From Tubiluchus corallicola (taxonomy: Eukaryota > Priapulida > Priapulimorpha > Priapulimorphida > Tubiluchidae): 64,000 bases of DNA. Of this stretch, positions 11,975-23,320 are shown one piece after another. The stretch covers positions 105,001 through 169,000 of the forward strand of contig JAQGDQ010000398.1 of the NCBI GenBank assembly GCA_030141605.1. Reading direction: 5' to 3'. The notes beneath the pieces were generated by a model. The model was not told the origin of the DNA, ran no database searches, and saw only the letters and a program-made list of their open reading frames with translations. The translations under genes were made by a program, and so were the position numbers. The first letter of the stretch is position 1, and the number at the start of each line of letters is the position of its first letter.

Positions 11975-12745
11975 CTTAAACGTGTCACTTGCTAATGTCA
12001 TGACACGTGACCTTTGATTCAAAAGCCAGTGCAGAGAGCTCTGGGTGCTTGTTGATGCTTGGGTTGCGAGGCGAGAAGAGCTGCCGATAGCTGTGAGGTC
12101 TACCAGAGAGGCGATCTTGGAGAAGAGACACTTTCTTTAGCTCAGCGTGGAGAAGAATTCTACGTCGTTTGTGTATCAAACCGCTGATGCTAAGATTCTC
12201 GATTAGGAGTCTGGATATGGCCAATTACAGTTGTTAGATTGGCCAGGCCACAAGTTAAGTAACTTTACTATTATTTTAGTTACTGTAACGGATCGTTTTG
12301 CTTGCAATAACCTGTATTTCGTGCACAAGAAGTGCAAGCATAGCAGTTTAATAATTAAGTGTTGATCGGTATATTATTTGTAATATACCTCTTCTAGTTG
12401 TAAGCTCCCACAAGCGCATAAGTTAAATATTTGTAAAAGTCAAATCGCAGATTTGTTTAATGTTCGGAACTTAGTTTAATAAAACTATCATCACTGTTAA
12501 TGATTGTTGAATTGCCTTGCTGTACTAGAAGTAATTAAAGTGCATTCTCGTTAAAAACACTATCTGCTTTTACGAACTTGGAATATTCACACTAAAAGGC
12601 TTATTGCGGAAGCCAGCTTGATAACTCGAGAGATAAAGATATATTCTCACAACGCATACTTCGCAGTTCTATATCGTGTAGGAAATCATGATCGCCCTAT
12701 CGACCTAACCTAAGCTCTCGGAGTCGGGCAATTAATCAGTTACAC
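11975..12745 (+). mobile_element. Diverged LTR-like dispersed repeat, copy 1
   Basis: Collinear, diverged similarity to 63.2-63.8 kb. Shared blocks include TGGATATGGCCAATTACAG followed by CCACAAGTTAAGTAA (near 12210-12265), a 'gagataaa..ctc..cacaacg' block near 12630, and AAGCTCTCGGAG near 12710. No coding domain is visible. The other copy has a TATA box behind a TGTTACG start, which suggests an LTR or leader of a retrotransposon. Boundaries are approximate. Confidence 0.4.
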
Positions 12746-15600
12746 AATTAATTGTCTTTAAGCGTGTGAATGAATCAATCAATTAATTAATCAATTAATT
12801 AGATAAGTCGTTTGCATAAAAGAAGCAGCGATAATACCAAACGACAGCCTAAATATGGCTGCGCCTAACGGTCATCGCGGGAGTTTAAGTTTGCAAGTTG
12901 CATACAGCGTCACTGGAACTTCTAACGCAACGCTAACGACGCAATAAGACAACATGTGAGTGATGTAAAATACCTCGTACTTACATGTGAGAGTCGCACT
13001 TGCTCTGCAAAAAGATAAAGGCCGCCACGTAACAGGAAGCAAGTAAGGTTACGACTTTGAGGAATTTTTTGTAACGCACCATGCCTGAAAAAATGATGTT
13101 GTAATATTCGAAAGAATAAAATCAGTTTAGTAAAGTCAAAATAAAATATTAAACAATTCACTTTACTGAATATTTAATATTTTGTATTGCTTTTGAAAAC
13201 ATGGTAATACGCAATAATTAACAATTATTAGCAATAATATTATTTTGCTCACACGAGAAATTGAATTTCAGCAATTCAAAAGAATGAGTAAAGTGAAATT
13301 CAGAAGCTACATTTTTTAAAAATGTTAAACTAGATATTCAACTTGAATAAAGTAAATAATGAAATTCTGTTTATAAAATGTTTGCTAGATTAATAATTAT
13401 TCCCACTAAAACGTGACAGTGTCTGGGGATAGTTACCTGTAATACTGGCTGCTTGAAAATAGTGGCTTCATACACAATTATAATTTTCTCTATTTGATCT
13501 TCAGTAATATGAAATTTGACATTATTGTACATAAAATTAGAAATATAGTCCCAAAGCAAATATAATTTCGACAATAATTTCTAGAATACAAAATAATAAT
13601 AAAACTTACCGTGAATTTTTCTAAAACAGTATTTCGTGAACAGTTGAGTAAGACAGCTTTTGAATCGCGGGTTCTTGACTTGTCATTACCAGATTAACAA
13701 AACTGTGTTACCTGTGTAAAGTAAAAGAAAAACAGCAATAAAAACCAATAAGTACGCGTGTAAGGCAGGACTCGTTTACCTTAGAGGCTCATGCACGTTG
13801 TTCAAAGACTTCTGGATACCTGTTGTATCATTGTGCTTTGCGGTTCATAATTGTTTTTCGATTTTCGGTCTATAATTGTGATAACCAGGGTGGCTTGCTG
13901 GAGAGGCAGGACGGGCCTAAATGGCAGACTGCTGCTGATTTATATTTATTCCCGTAATGTTGCGTGCCTACTTGTCCTATTTTTTGAACAATTGACAAAT
14001 TCTGTATGACAAACGTGTGATGTATGTTTTAGGGTGCTAAATCCCCAAGAAAATTAGTTTACTTTTATTTCGAAAAAATCTTCATTTAATTTAAAAAAGA
14101 TTACTAGTTTCCGGTGTACTAAAACTGTTTCTATGGCCACTCAGTTACTCTTGCTAAACTACCAAGTACTGCACCAAGAAGAAATATGGCAAGATGACGA
14201 CCCAAAATTAAATGGACCAGATGTGACGGATACATCTGACAACGGGAACGCACTTGACCAGACATATTCAACCGCTTCTACATCACTCAGGAGTAGAAGA
14301 GAACACAATAACAACAGACTTTAGACGTACGACATAGAAAACAACAATTCTGCAGGAGTTATATAAGTATAATACTTTGATTTTATTGTCAAACTATACT
14401 TCAAAAATGCAGCTATTTTAGTCCCTTATATTTTGCCCCTTAAAAGTTGGTATTTTCCTCAGAACTTTATTTTACGCCCCCCCCCTCATAATCTAAATGT
14501 TATTTATAACACCATTAATTTGCGCCTCCATACCTTATTAAAAATTTATTCAGAACAACATTATTTTGTGCCCCCCATAAATAAACGTTATTTAGCCCTA
14601 CAATCCATTAACAACAATTTTCATTTAGCCCAGTAATTTCCTTTCCCAAAATATTGTACCACACCTGCATTATTACAGTTTTTATGTGTTTTTTATATTA
14701 ACCGGAGAAGACATAGATAATATACAATGTTAACTATGACATGCAATGATGATATGCAACGAATATGATACACAATGATATGCAATGATTTAATTTTAAT
14801 CTGCAACGATAGAAACAAGGATTATTATGATAGTTGCAATGATATGTATTGATTATTACGTTATAGATGTATTCATAAGTATTAATTATGGTTTATCAAT
14901 GCATCGTTAGGTATGGATTATTATGATATTGGTTGGTATGTATTGATTGATTATTATGATTTTTCCTTAATACAATGACTTAATGACAAAGCATTTTAAT
15001 ATTAATTATGAAATTTCAAATATTTGTATTTAAAGTTGATGTTCACATTACACATTACACATGTGCACATTACACATGTACACATTACACAGTACACATT
15101 ACGCATTACGCACTACACATTACACGTGTACACGTTACAGTTTAAATTCATGCAGACCTCTCCAAGGTCATCATTTGTAGCCACTTGCTTTTCGGCCTTG
15201 ATTCACACAGTTTAGTAGAGTATGTGTTACTCTCCTGACTCAGTAATTTGGTTTCATTGACTTATTGCTACATTGTAACTATAATTGATAATCTGAATAT
15301 ACCAATAGTTTATAAAATTGATGATTACACTATAATAGTGCTTTAATACTTACCGTCTTAATTCGTAAAACAAATATTATTGTTTTAGTGCTCCTACTAG
15401 TATTATTGTCCTTTGATTATGGCCCTATATATGATTAATATGGCATATACAAGTTCTAATAATATGATAACTTGATTTCAGTTTTTAGCCTGGTTGGAAA
15501 TTTAGTATATTACATAACTTCTCTCATATTCAGTTTAAACGTCTGTTTTGTTGTTATTATGTACTCATCTTGACTCGCTGCAAACGTGGCTGGCTGGCTT
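12746..15600. other. Intergenic region with minor repeats
   Basis: Contents: a possible terminal exon (below), a degenerate CCCC-rich repeat around 14430-14640 ('TTATTTTGCGCCCCCC-ATAA' type), ATGATATGCAA-type repeats around 14740-14960, and a CACATTA-type microsatellite at 15045-15140. No gene is firmly supported. Confidence 0.45.
14145..14324 (+). CDS. Possible orphan terminal exon, hydrophilic tail
   Basis: An acceptor-like 'TATGGCCACTCAG' is followed by an open frame of about 59 codons ending at 14324. The peptide is acidic then basic (EEIWQDDDPKLNGPDVTD ... RSRREHNNNRL). It is less AT-rich than its surroundings and could be a cytoplasmic tail. No upstream exon was found and there is no recognised family, so it may be chance. 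Confidence 0.2.
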   Translation, partial: LLLLNYQVLHQEEIWQDDDPKLNGPDVTDTSDNGNALDQTYSTASTSLRSRREHNNNRL

Positions 15601-16705
15601 TACTTGCTAGCATATATATTTTTTTTACACTTTTATACTTACACTCCTTTAACGATATTTTATTCTACCTTTTTTACTTTTCTATTCTCTAATCTCTTTA
15701 ATTTTAATTTTCCCTGCACTTTTGATGGTACCTGTAAACAGATTCTGTCCAATATGTGATAAATGTATTCGACGTAACCAGCGGGCATTGAACTGCGACT
15801 GTTGCGGCGGAACTATTCATATCAAATGTACTTATTTTTCGTTAAAAGATAAACTACCAGCTGCTGGAGATGTCTGGTTTTGCCACGTCTGCTTGCAAAA
15901 CTTATTCCCTTATAATAATATTATAGACGACAATGAATTTGAATTCGCTGTCAGACCTTCAATAAATTACTCTATCCTGGATGATTCTAAGATTGATAGG
16001 TAATTTGAACAAGCGTGAACATGTAGGTCTTAATCTTTTTAAGAATTATTCTATTCTAGTGCTAGATGATCTAATAAACCTGAATACCGGTGTGTACATC
16101 TACAAAACCAAACATAAACTTCACCCCGCTTTCTTTTTAAACCCATTATCTATTAACGTAAGACATTGCTCAGCAAGATTTAACGAATTTCGTATTTAGT
16201 ATTGCAGGACTGACGCGGCAAGGCACTTCATCAGTAACACTGGCCCTAAACTTTGGAATAACATAAACAAATACATAAAAAATTCTTTATCTATAAATAA
16301 CTTCAAAAGAAACTTTAAAAATGAAATCTTTTCTAATTATACAGAATAAATCAATTTGATTAATTACTGTACCATGCAGTCCCTATCGGAATCAATTGTG
16401 TTGCTGGCTATGTCAATTTTACATTTCTATATTTCATGTTACTTCATACAGATACCATCACATCTTTCTTCTTCTTTCTATTCTCTATTAACCTTTCTTC
16501 TACTCCTTTAGTGCTCTTTTCTATTACACTCAGTCCACATTCATTTGGGGTACTCTAAACTTCTACTTCTTGAGTACCCCACGGGTCATTTGCGGCTTGG
16601 CATCTTGTACACATAATAATAAATATATTATTAAATACTTTTATGTACAATGCTGTAATGATCATTGTGAATATATTTAATAAATAAATAAATAAATACA
16701 CACAA
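15600..16705 (+). mobile_element. Internally deleted PHD-type LINE
   Basis: 15725-16000 encodes a PHD-like zinc finger (CPICDKCIRRNQ ... CDCCGGTIHIKC ... FCHVC) followed by DDNEFE. This matches the N-terminus of the LINE at 24.0 kb. From about 15975 the sequence jumps to the C-terminal end of the reverse-transcriptase ORF (DLINLNTGVYIYK ... HFISNTGPKLWNNI). The endonuclease and nearly all of the RT are missing, and the join is near SKIDR/LDDLINL. The 3' UTR carries a 9-bp perfect stem and ends in an (AATA)n tail at about 16670-16700. It cannot move on its own. Confidence 0.75.
16547..16580 (+). repeat. Stem-loop in the LINE 3' UTR
   Basis: GGGGTACTC (16547-16555) pairs perfectly with GAGTACCCC (16572-16580) across a 16-nt loop, 90-120 bp before the AT-rich tail. 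This is a position where LINE reverse transcriptases often recognise their RNA. Confidence 0.6.
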
Positions 16706-17359
16706 ACTCATGTTAGAGAGCAACTACGTAAATCAAATAATGTATGAATATAATCACATTTTGTAACTAATATAACACTACGCATAACATTCATATATAT
16801 TCGTGTACATTAGACATTAGTTTGTAATGATGTACGGACATGTTACTACATTTATTTTTGGTGAGATACTCACTAACTTAATAATCATGCAGTAGTCAGT
16901 ACACATGTCAATACAGTTCACTGATAGTAGTATACCAAAAGCTGACCAATGTTAATAGCGGCGTGAGTACTTGGAAAATTAAAATATCATAGCATCAGAC
17001 TGTTTTGAATTTTTTTATAAACAACAGACGAGTAATAGGATTACATGCAAATATTTTACATTTGCTAATTTTTAAAATGTTTTAGAATTTTTCAATTATT
17101 TCATCATTTTTTAAAATATTTTGTATTTATTATTTTTTTATAAAATTAATACTGCTGAATTAATTACTTACAAGTTAGAATTACTTACAACTTATAAAAT
17201 TGCACCGTCTGTATGAAATATAATGTTTGTTAACACTGAACCATTATGTTAAATAGGAACCACAAGTCTGCACTTCAGCGATGCGACAGTTTACATTAAA
17301 TGTAAGATACACTTCCGGTGTCGAAGTCTTTACCCTGTGACAGTGTATGGTCAAATGAC

Positions 17360-18922
17360 CTACAATTCACTGTAACCAATAAGTAAACCTAGCCGTTCAG
17401 TCCAGATTATGTCGATCATGTTATTAATAACAGTACGTAATTGGAAAGCCACTGACTTACAAATGATTAAGGAGTTAACCCTAAGGAAAAAACTTGCATT
17501 TTGCAAAGTAGATGTAAGTATGCACGGTTTGAACGTAAATAAAGCAAATGAAAGTATGCACGGTTTGAACGTAAATAAAGCAAATGTATGTATGCACGGT
17601 TTGAACGTAAATAAAGCAAATGAAAGTATGCACGGTTTGAACGTAAATAAAGCAAATGTATGTATGCACGGTTTGAACGTAAATAAAGCAAATGTATGTA
17701 TGCACGGTTTGAAAGTAAATAAAGCAAATGTAAATATGCACGGTTTGAACGTAAATAAAGCAAATGTAAGTATGCACAGTTTGAACGTAAATAAAGCAAA
17801 TATAAGTATGCACGGTTTCAATGTAAATAAAGGAAATGTAAATATGCATGGTTTCAATGTAAATAAAGCAAATGTAAGTATGCACGGTTTCAATGCAAAT
17901 AAAGCAAATGTAAGTATGCACGGTTCCAATGCAAATAAAGCAAATGAAAGTATGCACAGTTTGAAAGTAAATAAAGCAAATGTAAGTATGCACGGTTTCA
18001 ATGCAAATAAAGCAAATGAAAGTATGCACAGTTTGAACGTAAATAAAGCAAATGAAAGTATGCACAGTTTGAACGTAAATAAAGCAAATGAAAGTATGCA
18101 CAGTTTGAACGTAAATAAAGCAAATGAAAGTATGCACGGTTTGAACGTAAATAAAGCAAATGTAAGTATGCACGGTTTCAATGCAAATAAAGCAAATGAA
18201 AGTATGCACTCTTTGAAAGTAAATAAAGCAAATGCAAGTATGCACGGTTTCAATGCAAATAAAGCAAATGAAAGTATGCACAGTTTGAACGTAAATAAAG
18301 CAAATGAAAGTATGCACAGTTTGAACGTAAATAAAGCAAATGAAAGTATGCACAGTTTGAAAGTAAATAAAGCAAATGTAAGTATGCACGGTTTCAATGC
18401 AAATAAAGCAAATGAAAGTATGCACAGTTTGAACGTAAATAAAGCAAATGAAAGTATGCACAGTTTGAACGTAAATAAAGCAAATGAAAGTATGCACAGT
18501 TTGAACGTAAATAAAGCAAATGAAAGTATGCACGGTTTGAACGTAAATAAAGCAAATGAAAGTATGCACGGTTTGAACGTAAATAAAGCAAATGTATGTA
18601 TGCACGGTTTGAACGTAAATAAAGCAAATGAAAGTATGCACGGTTTGAACGTAAATAAAGCAAATGTAAGTATGCACGGTTTGAACGTAAATAAAGCAAA
18701 TGTAAGTATGTGCGGTTTGAACGTAAATAAAGCAAATGAAAGTATGCACAGTTTGAACGTAAATAAAGCAAATGTAAATATGCACGGTTTGAACGTAAAT
18801 AAAGCAAATGCAAGTATGCACGATTTGAACGTAATATTGTTTATTATCGTTGTATAATCGTTTATTGCCTCTTCTGAATAACAAAAAATTACGGCGGACA
18901 AAATAACTAATAAAAACTTCAT
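17360..18922 (-). CDS. Putative secreted 12-residue-repeat protein
   Basis: The minus frame starting at the ATG at 18922 begins MKFLLVILSAVIFCYS, a clear signal-peptide shape, then SEEAINDYTTIINN. It then enters about 37 copies of a hydrophobic 12-residue repeat (CILSFALFTFKL type, one Cys and one Lys per unit) and stops after 520 residues. Seen: signal-like start outside the array and an open frame to the end. Against: the array is open in other frames too, the repeat would be extremely hydrophobic, and no TATA or splice context is convincing. A real short gene whose coding end was overrun by the array is another option. Confidence 0.25.
   Translation of the reverse strand: MKFLLVILSAVIFCYSEEAINDYTTIINNITFKSCILAFALFTFKPCIFTFALFTFKLCILSFALFTFKPHILTFALFTFKPCILTFALFTFKPCILSFALFTFKPCIHTFALFTFKPCILSFALFTFKPCILSFALFTFKLCILSFALFTFKLCILSFALFTFKLCILSFALFALKPCILTFALFTFKLCILSFALFTFKLCILSFALFTFKLCILSFALFALKPCILAFALFTFKECILSFALFALKPCILTFALFTFKPCILSFALFTFKLCILSFALFTFKLCILSFALFTFKLCILSFALFALKPCILTFALFTFKLCILSFALFALEPCILTFALFALKPCILTFALFTLKPCIFTFPLFTLKPCILIFALFTFKLCILTFALFTFKPCIFTFALFTFKPCIHTFALFTFKPCIHTFALFTFKPCILSFALFTFKPCIHTFALFTFKPCILSFALFTFKPCILTSTLQNASFFLRVNSLIICKSVAFQLRTVINNMIDIIWTERLGLLIGYSEL
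17363..17495 (+). repeat. 133-bp direct repeat, left copy
   Basis: Nearly identical (about ten differences) to 19802-19934, in the same orientation. It immediately precedes the 36-bp array. Both copies start at CAATTCA and stop at AAAAAACTT. Confidence 0.9.
17510..18838. repeat. 36-bp minisatellite, about 37 copies, open in several frames
   Basis: The unit is GTATGCACGGTTTGAACGTA followed by AATAAAGCAAATGAAA. Because 36 is twelve codons and the unit lacks stops in several frames, the whole array is open once on the plus strand (17409-18857, repeats SMHGLNVNKANE) and in at least two minus frames (ILSFALFTFKLC; FICFIYVQTVHT). One variant uses TTTCAATGCAAAT and is interspersed in a semi-regular pattern. 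Confidence 0.95.
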
Positions 18923-19427
18923 GTTACAGAGCGACACTTGAAAAAGAGATTTATCAAACCGCTCACTAACAACCGAATAGTTCTTACAAAATGAAGACAG
19001 CAACTATCGCGATAAGTTTCTAAAGACTGTTGGATACACATTATTTCTGAAATTCCAGTTCATTACATTTGTCGTGGTCTGTTCAAGAAATACATAGTCT
19101 TGCTCCGGGGTGATAAAAATATCCGTGGATTGTTATCAAAACCTGACCTACTGGCATACTGACGGTTTATTGCTATGCAATAAAAATAATTGTTAAGATA
19201 AACGTGAAAAGTGTTTTTGATATTATTCAGAATATAATACTTATTATATAAAAATCGGTATAAAGTAAAAGATTGTTTTACTTTATTCTGTATTCTGTAC
19301 AACAAAAAAATTAACTGTGAATGAACCAACAAATCCAAAAACAGGTTCCATACAAATTGTTAACGACTGTGACAACAACAGCGTATTCACGGCGATGATA
19401 CCAATGACGGTGACTTCATTAGCAATG

Positions 19428-19475
19428 GAGCTTATGATAATGATCATGATGATTAGATTAATAATAATGATGATA

Positions 19476-19506
<31 letters not shown>

Positions 19507-19580
19507 CGATGACGGCGATGATGCGATGATCATGATCAATGATGATTATAATAATGATGATGATTATGATGATGACGTTA
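19428..19580. repeat. (GAT)n/(ATG)n microsatellite
   Basis: Imperfect GAT/AAT trinucleotide run. The poly-Ile and poly-Met frames over it are translation artefacts. Confidence 0.9.
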
Positions 19581-19604
19581 CACCAAAAATAAGAACGATA
19601 ATAC

Positions 19605-19790
19605 CCGACGGGGAAGGGACACGTACATAGCTGAGTAGTCACAGTGTGTGCTTCGGTGTAGCACTGTCGGACCTAGCTAATAATAAGATAGGTTCTGGAC
19701 CGCTTTGTCGGCCATCACCACCTCTATGGATGAGGGAAGGTATCACAATCCAACTAAGGCACCTGTGTTGATTCAAGGACTATCTTTGGT
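19605..19790 (+). mobile_element. Possible tRNA-derived SINE remnant
   Basis: An A-box-like TAGCTGAGTAG lies at 19628-19638. A degenerate B-box-like GGTTCTGGACC lies at 19691-19701, a spacing compatible with a long-variable-arm tRNA such as Ser or Leu. It is followed by an unrelated tail. The B box is imperfect and no second copy is present here. Confidence 0.3.
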
Positions 19791-19801
19791 AAAGAACTCT
19801 G

Positions 19802-19934
19802 CAATTCATTGTAACCAATAAGTAAACCTAGCTGTTGAGTCCAGATTATGTCGATCATGTTATTAATAACAGTACGTAGTTGGAAAGCCGCTCACTTGAA
19901 AATGATTAAGGAGTTAACCCTAAGGAAAAAACTT
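19802..19934 (+). repeat. 133-bp direct repeat, right copy
   Basis: Partner of 17363-17495, lying 2.44 kb downstream. It is not followed by the 36-bp array but by GAAGAGGGTACC in two adjacent copies (from about 19978). Confidence 0.9.
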
Positions 19935-20199
19935 AAACAGCGACTAGGGGATTTTGACCCCTCCAAACTAACGAGCTCGAAGAGGGTACCCGAAGAGGGT
20001 ACCAAAAATTTTGAAAAGCATGAGAGGAATTACTAAAAAATACACTGAAATTAATGAAATGGAGAGACTGATGATTACTAATAAAATCGTTGTTTATGGC
20101 TGTTTTCACTTAAGAGATCCTTCGATTTTGCAGAGATGATTAAGAATGGAATTTCAAAATCATAAACATTTTAGACATAGACAGACATTTCTTATTTAT

Positions 20200-20350
20200 C
20201 TCCTAATTAACACTAGAATTACAAGATAAACAACAAGTACTATAGTTAATTAACAATTGCGATAAAATATATATAAACGAAAGTGTCAGGGGGTGCAGGA
20301 GAAGGGCAGCGAAGGACCAATTGCTTGTCAAATGCCCAGCAGCCTAAGAT
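20200..20350 (-). mobile_element. LINE/SINE 3'-end fragment
   Basis: The minus strand reads GGTCCTTCGCTGCCCTTCTC, then a (GATAAATAAG) AT-rich tail. The same block (GGTTCTTCGCTACCCTTCTC) ends at about 30.8 kb, so these are two 3' ends of one non-LTR family. Confidence 0.5.
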
Positions 20351-22920
20351 AAATGTTTTGAAAAGTATGTAAGTTTGTAAAAAATATATACTTTGCCTAA
20401 AAAATTGTCGTGTTGCACAAAACGCCTATGAAAAAAGAAGAGAATATTTTAGATACTTTATGCGAATGATTTAGTTTGATGTGACTCAGTGTTTTGTGCG
20501 TAACCGTCATTAACTCATGTTTATTGGTTGAAAGTTCGAGTACAAATAAAGTTTTACGTTACTTTTGGCCGTAAATTGCCGAGGCATTCTATGGAATACA
20601 CTTTAACTGTAATGAATAGATCCGTAAATGGCTGAAACACTTGGCGACCGAATGTCACATCTGGGAAGGATAGGTTTTATAATAAAAGAAGTTCCGAGAA
20701 TGCCAAAAACATTAATGTTGAATAAACAAAGTTATTAAACATTGTTGTTTAATGCTTGCCGTGTGCAGAATTTATACAAAAAATTAAATATTTTCATCTC
20801 AATTAAGAGCATTTATAATATACACATTATTTGATAAAAGATGAGACTAGCAGGCTATGTTAGCTGTTAGGCCAGCCTATATTGTGAAATGGCAAATAAA
20901 AAATCTATAAGTCTACGTTGGATAAAATTCACGTTACTTATATTAAAAGCACGATAAAATAAAAGATCCATAAAATACATTCAAGTGTAAATTTATCAAA
21001 ATTGGGATAGATCATTGAACTAGGGCAATAATGCTTTATAAAAATCTATTAAGCTTGCAATATTTTAGCAAGTAACTTTCGGCTCAAAACTGATAGACTG
21101 TATGAATTGACAATGTCATAACTGTGGTCATTCCATGTACAACAAATTGTTACTGTTGAGTCTTTGTTATGTCTATGTTACAGTTATTCTCATTTTAAAA
21201 CGCAAGAAGAACAATACTTCTCTAATTTCTACTTATGATTTATAAGCAGTGAGTGTAATGAATAATATTATATTTAACTACTCTGAAATTGTTGTTAAGC
21301 AGCAGCGTAAAAAGTTTGCCATCTAAAATTCCTAAACAAAATAACTTATTTTAAAACATATTACGTAGAAACAAGAAGTAGGTCAAAGTAATTTACAATT
21401 TAGTAATTTACACACGAAAATAAATATCTAATTGCGCAATACGGATTGTAGCAAAGTTTTTTGCAAATGAGCTTCCACGTGAAAAGAGCAATTTTATTGA
21501 CTATAATTACACACAAGTAAATTGCAAAACATCAATTATGATTAGAGCATAATATACTAACTACACATTATAAGTGCGTAGTAATAACGCACACATACTG
21601 AATTAAGTTACGACTCCATGTGCACTTATTGCGTACTGAAATGCGTATTACGTGCACCTCTGATGCGTATTGACTGTTTCCACGTGTCCGTAAGCGCTAT
21701 GCGTATTAACTATTCCAACGGCACTCTTTACGCCATTTTTGGTCGCTATTTATGAAAATTGCAAGTAATAATTTTTGGAAACCATCTCTCTGTCGAAATT
21801 TAAGCGTGATAGTTACAGCTGCGGCATCAGCTTATTACTGTGCTATATGACGGAGGTTTAGGGTCAACAACATTTTGCAGGGAAAAGAAAAATACGGCAC
21901 GTATCATCATTTAGTGAAAAAACTGCAGTTAGATGCACAACACATAACTATATGCTTCTTCCACCTCTCAAAAACTCAAATAGAAAAAAAGTTATTGTTT
22001 GTAAGTCCTAAAGTAAACTAGAATTTAGCTCAAAAAGCTCAACAGCGGCTGCTCAGGATGACAGCTCTGATGTTTCGTTTTGTTATTTTTTGTTCACTGA
22101 CAATAAAAAAGAGGAGCAATGTCGCAAATGCATCTCCGTTTGTTCAAAGTGATTTTATAATCAACTTCAACTCATAAGAAAAGCCAATGTATGATATGCT
22201 TTTAAACATTTTTAACTTGATATTAACAAAACATGCTGATGCTTCGATTAAGTTGTATTCTGGAAAAATAATTTGCTCCTCTGAAAAAATCAATTTTTTT
22301 CTATGAACAGTATTACACTTGAAAGTCGGGCCTAATATTCCTTGAAGTCATATTTCCTGAAAAAACATATTAAATAGGAATGTTTTTTAGAAAAAAAATA
22401 TTTCTCCAGAAAAAGAATTCCACATGAGATAGGTATTTGAAAACTTTCTTTATATTAACTTTCTTATTAATTATTACAAACTTATTAACTTTCTTAACTT
22501 CTTTTGTAAATAAGCCTAATGATTTTCATGAGATATGAATATAATAGTTTTTATTTTAACTACTAATTATTCTTAGTGCCTTATGCACTTATGCTTGCTT
22601 TAAATGATATTCAAAAATATAACAGCTGCTATAAATCGCCAAAGACAGGTGTTGCAGTTTGTGCTTTGTGTACAAATATTTAACTTGTAACAAAAGTTAC
22701 AAAGCTGTGTTATAATTAGCATTTTGTTATAATTACCTGCTGCATACTCGAGAAATTTAAAAAGATTTTATTTATGTTTTTGCAACTCACTGCTGAGCAA
22801 GTTATGAGCGCCTGTCGAATAGAATGGCTTTGGTTGTCTCATCAATTCATCTGCTACAATACACACAGGTGTGCGAACATCTTGCGCTAGCGCGTACCTG
22901 ACAACAACAGTCCGTACTGC
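20351..22920. other. AT-rich intergenic region
   Basis: No coding exon, element boundary or repeat array could be defined. A cluster of TGCGTATTA-type words occurs around 21630-21715. Confidence 0.4.
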
Positions 22921-22934
22921 TGTGCCGCTAGGGC

Positions 22935-23320
22935 GACACTAACTGCGTGAACTGCTGCGCAGTAGAATTTTTTCTGTGGTCCATATTCTTTGATATAACT
23001 AGGTGGTCACTTTTGCCAATTGGAATGTTAACAATCAGTAAGTCTGATAAATTAGGATTCTGGTCTCCCCTAAAACTAGTTGAAAAAGTTACAAGTTGTT
23101 CCATATATCCATCGCGTAGAGCGTCCAAAAATTTGTTCTCTAAACTAATTTCTGCCATAGAAGCACTCGATGTACTCCAGATTACCTTACTAAAATTAAA
23201 ATATCCACACACAACATTCAGTTTTTCCTTTCTTTTGTCTACCTGTACCAGCAATCTCAACAGGTTTTCATTTTCCTCATGACCAGTTGATGGACTTCGG
23301 TGTACGCCTCCAAGCAAAAC
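22935..23320 (-). mobile_element. LINE endonuclease fragment
   Basis: The minus-strand frame contains GGVHRSPSTG, then VVCGYFNFSKVIW (normally GDFNFPxIxW), a conserved SLENKFLDALRDGYMEQLV block, and IGKSDHLVI. This is the C-terminal half of an APE-type endonuclease of a CR1/Jockey-like LINE. The catalytic Asp of GDFN is changed to Tyr, so the fragment is dead. Confidence 0.7.

Noticed and set aside
17510-18838. CRISPR-like array appearance
   Set aside because: Units are contiguous with no unique spacers, and the context is animal nuclear DNA. It is a minisatellite.
17409-18857. 482-residue plus-strand repeat protein (SMHGLNVNKANE)
   Set aside because: The start lies in the 133-bp direct repeat, which recurs at 19.8 kb without the array, and the frame has no signal or splice context. 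The open frame follows from the stop-free 36-bp unit.
19283-19642. Poly-isoleucine minus-strand ORF
   Set aside because: Product of the GAT trinucleotide run.
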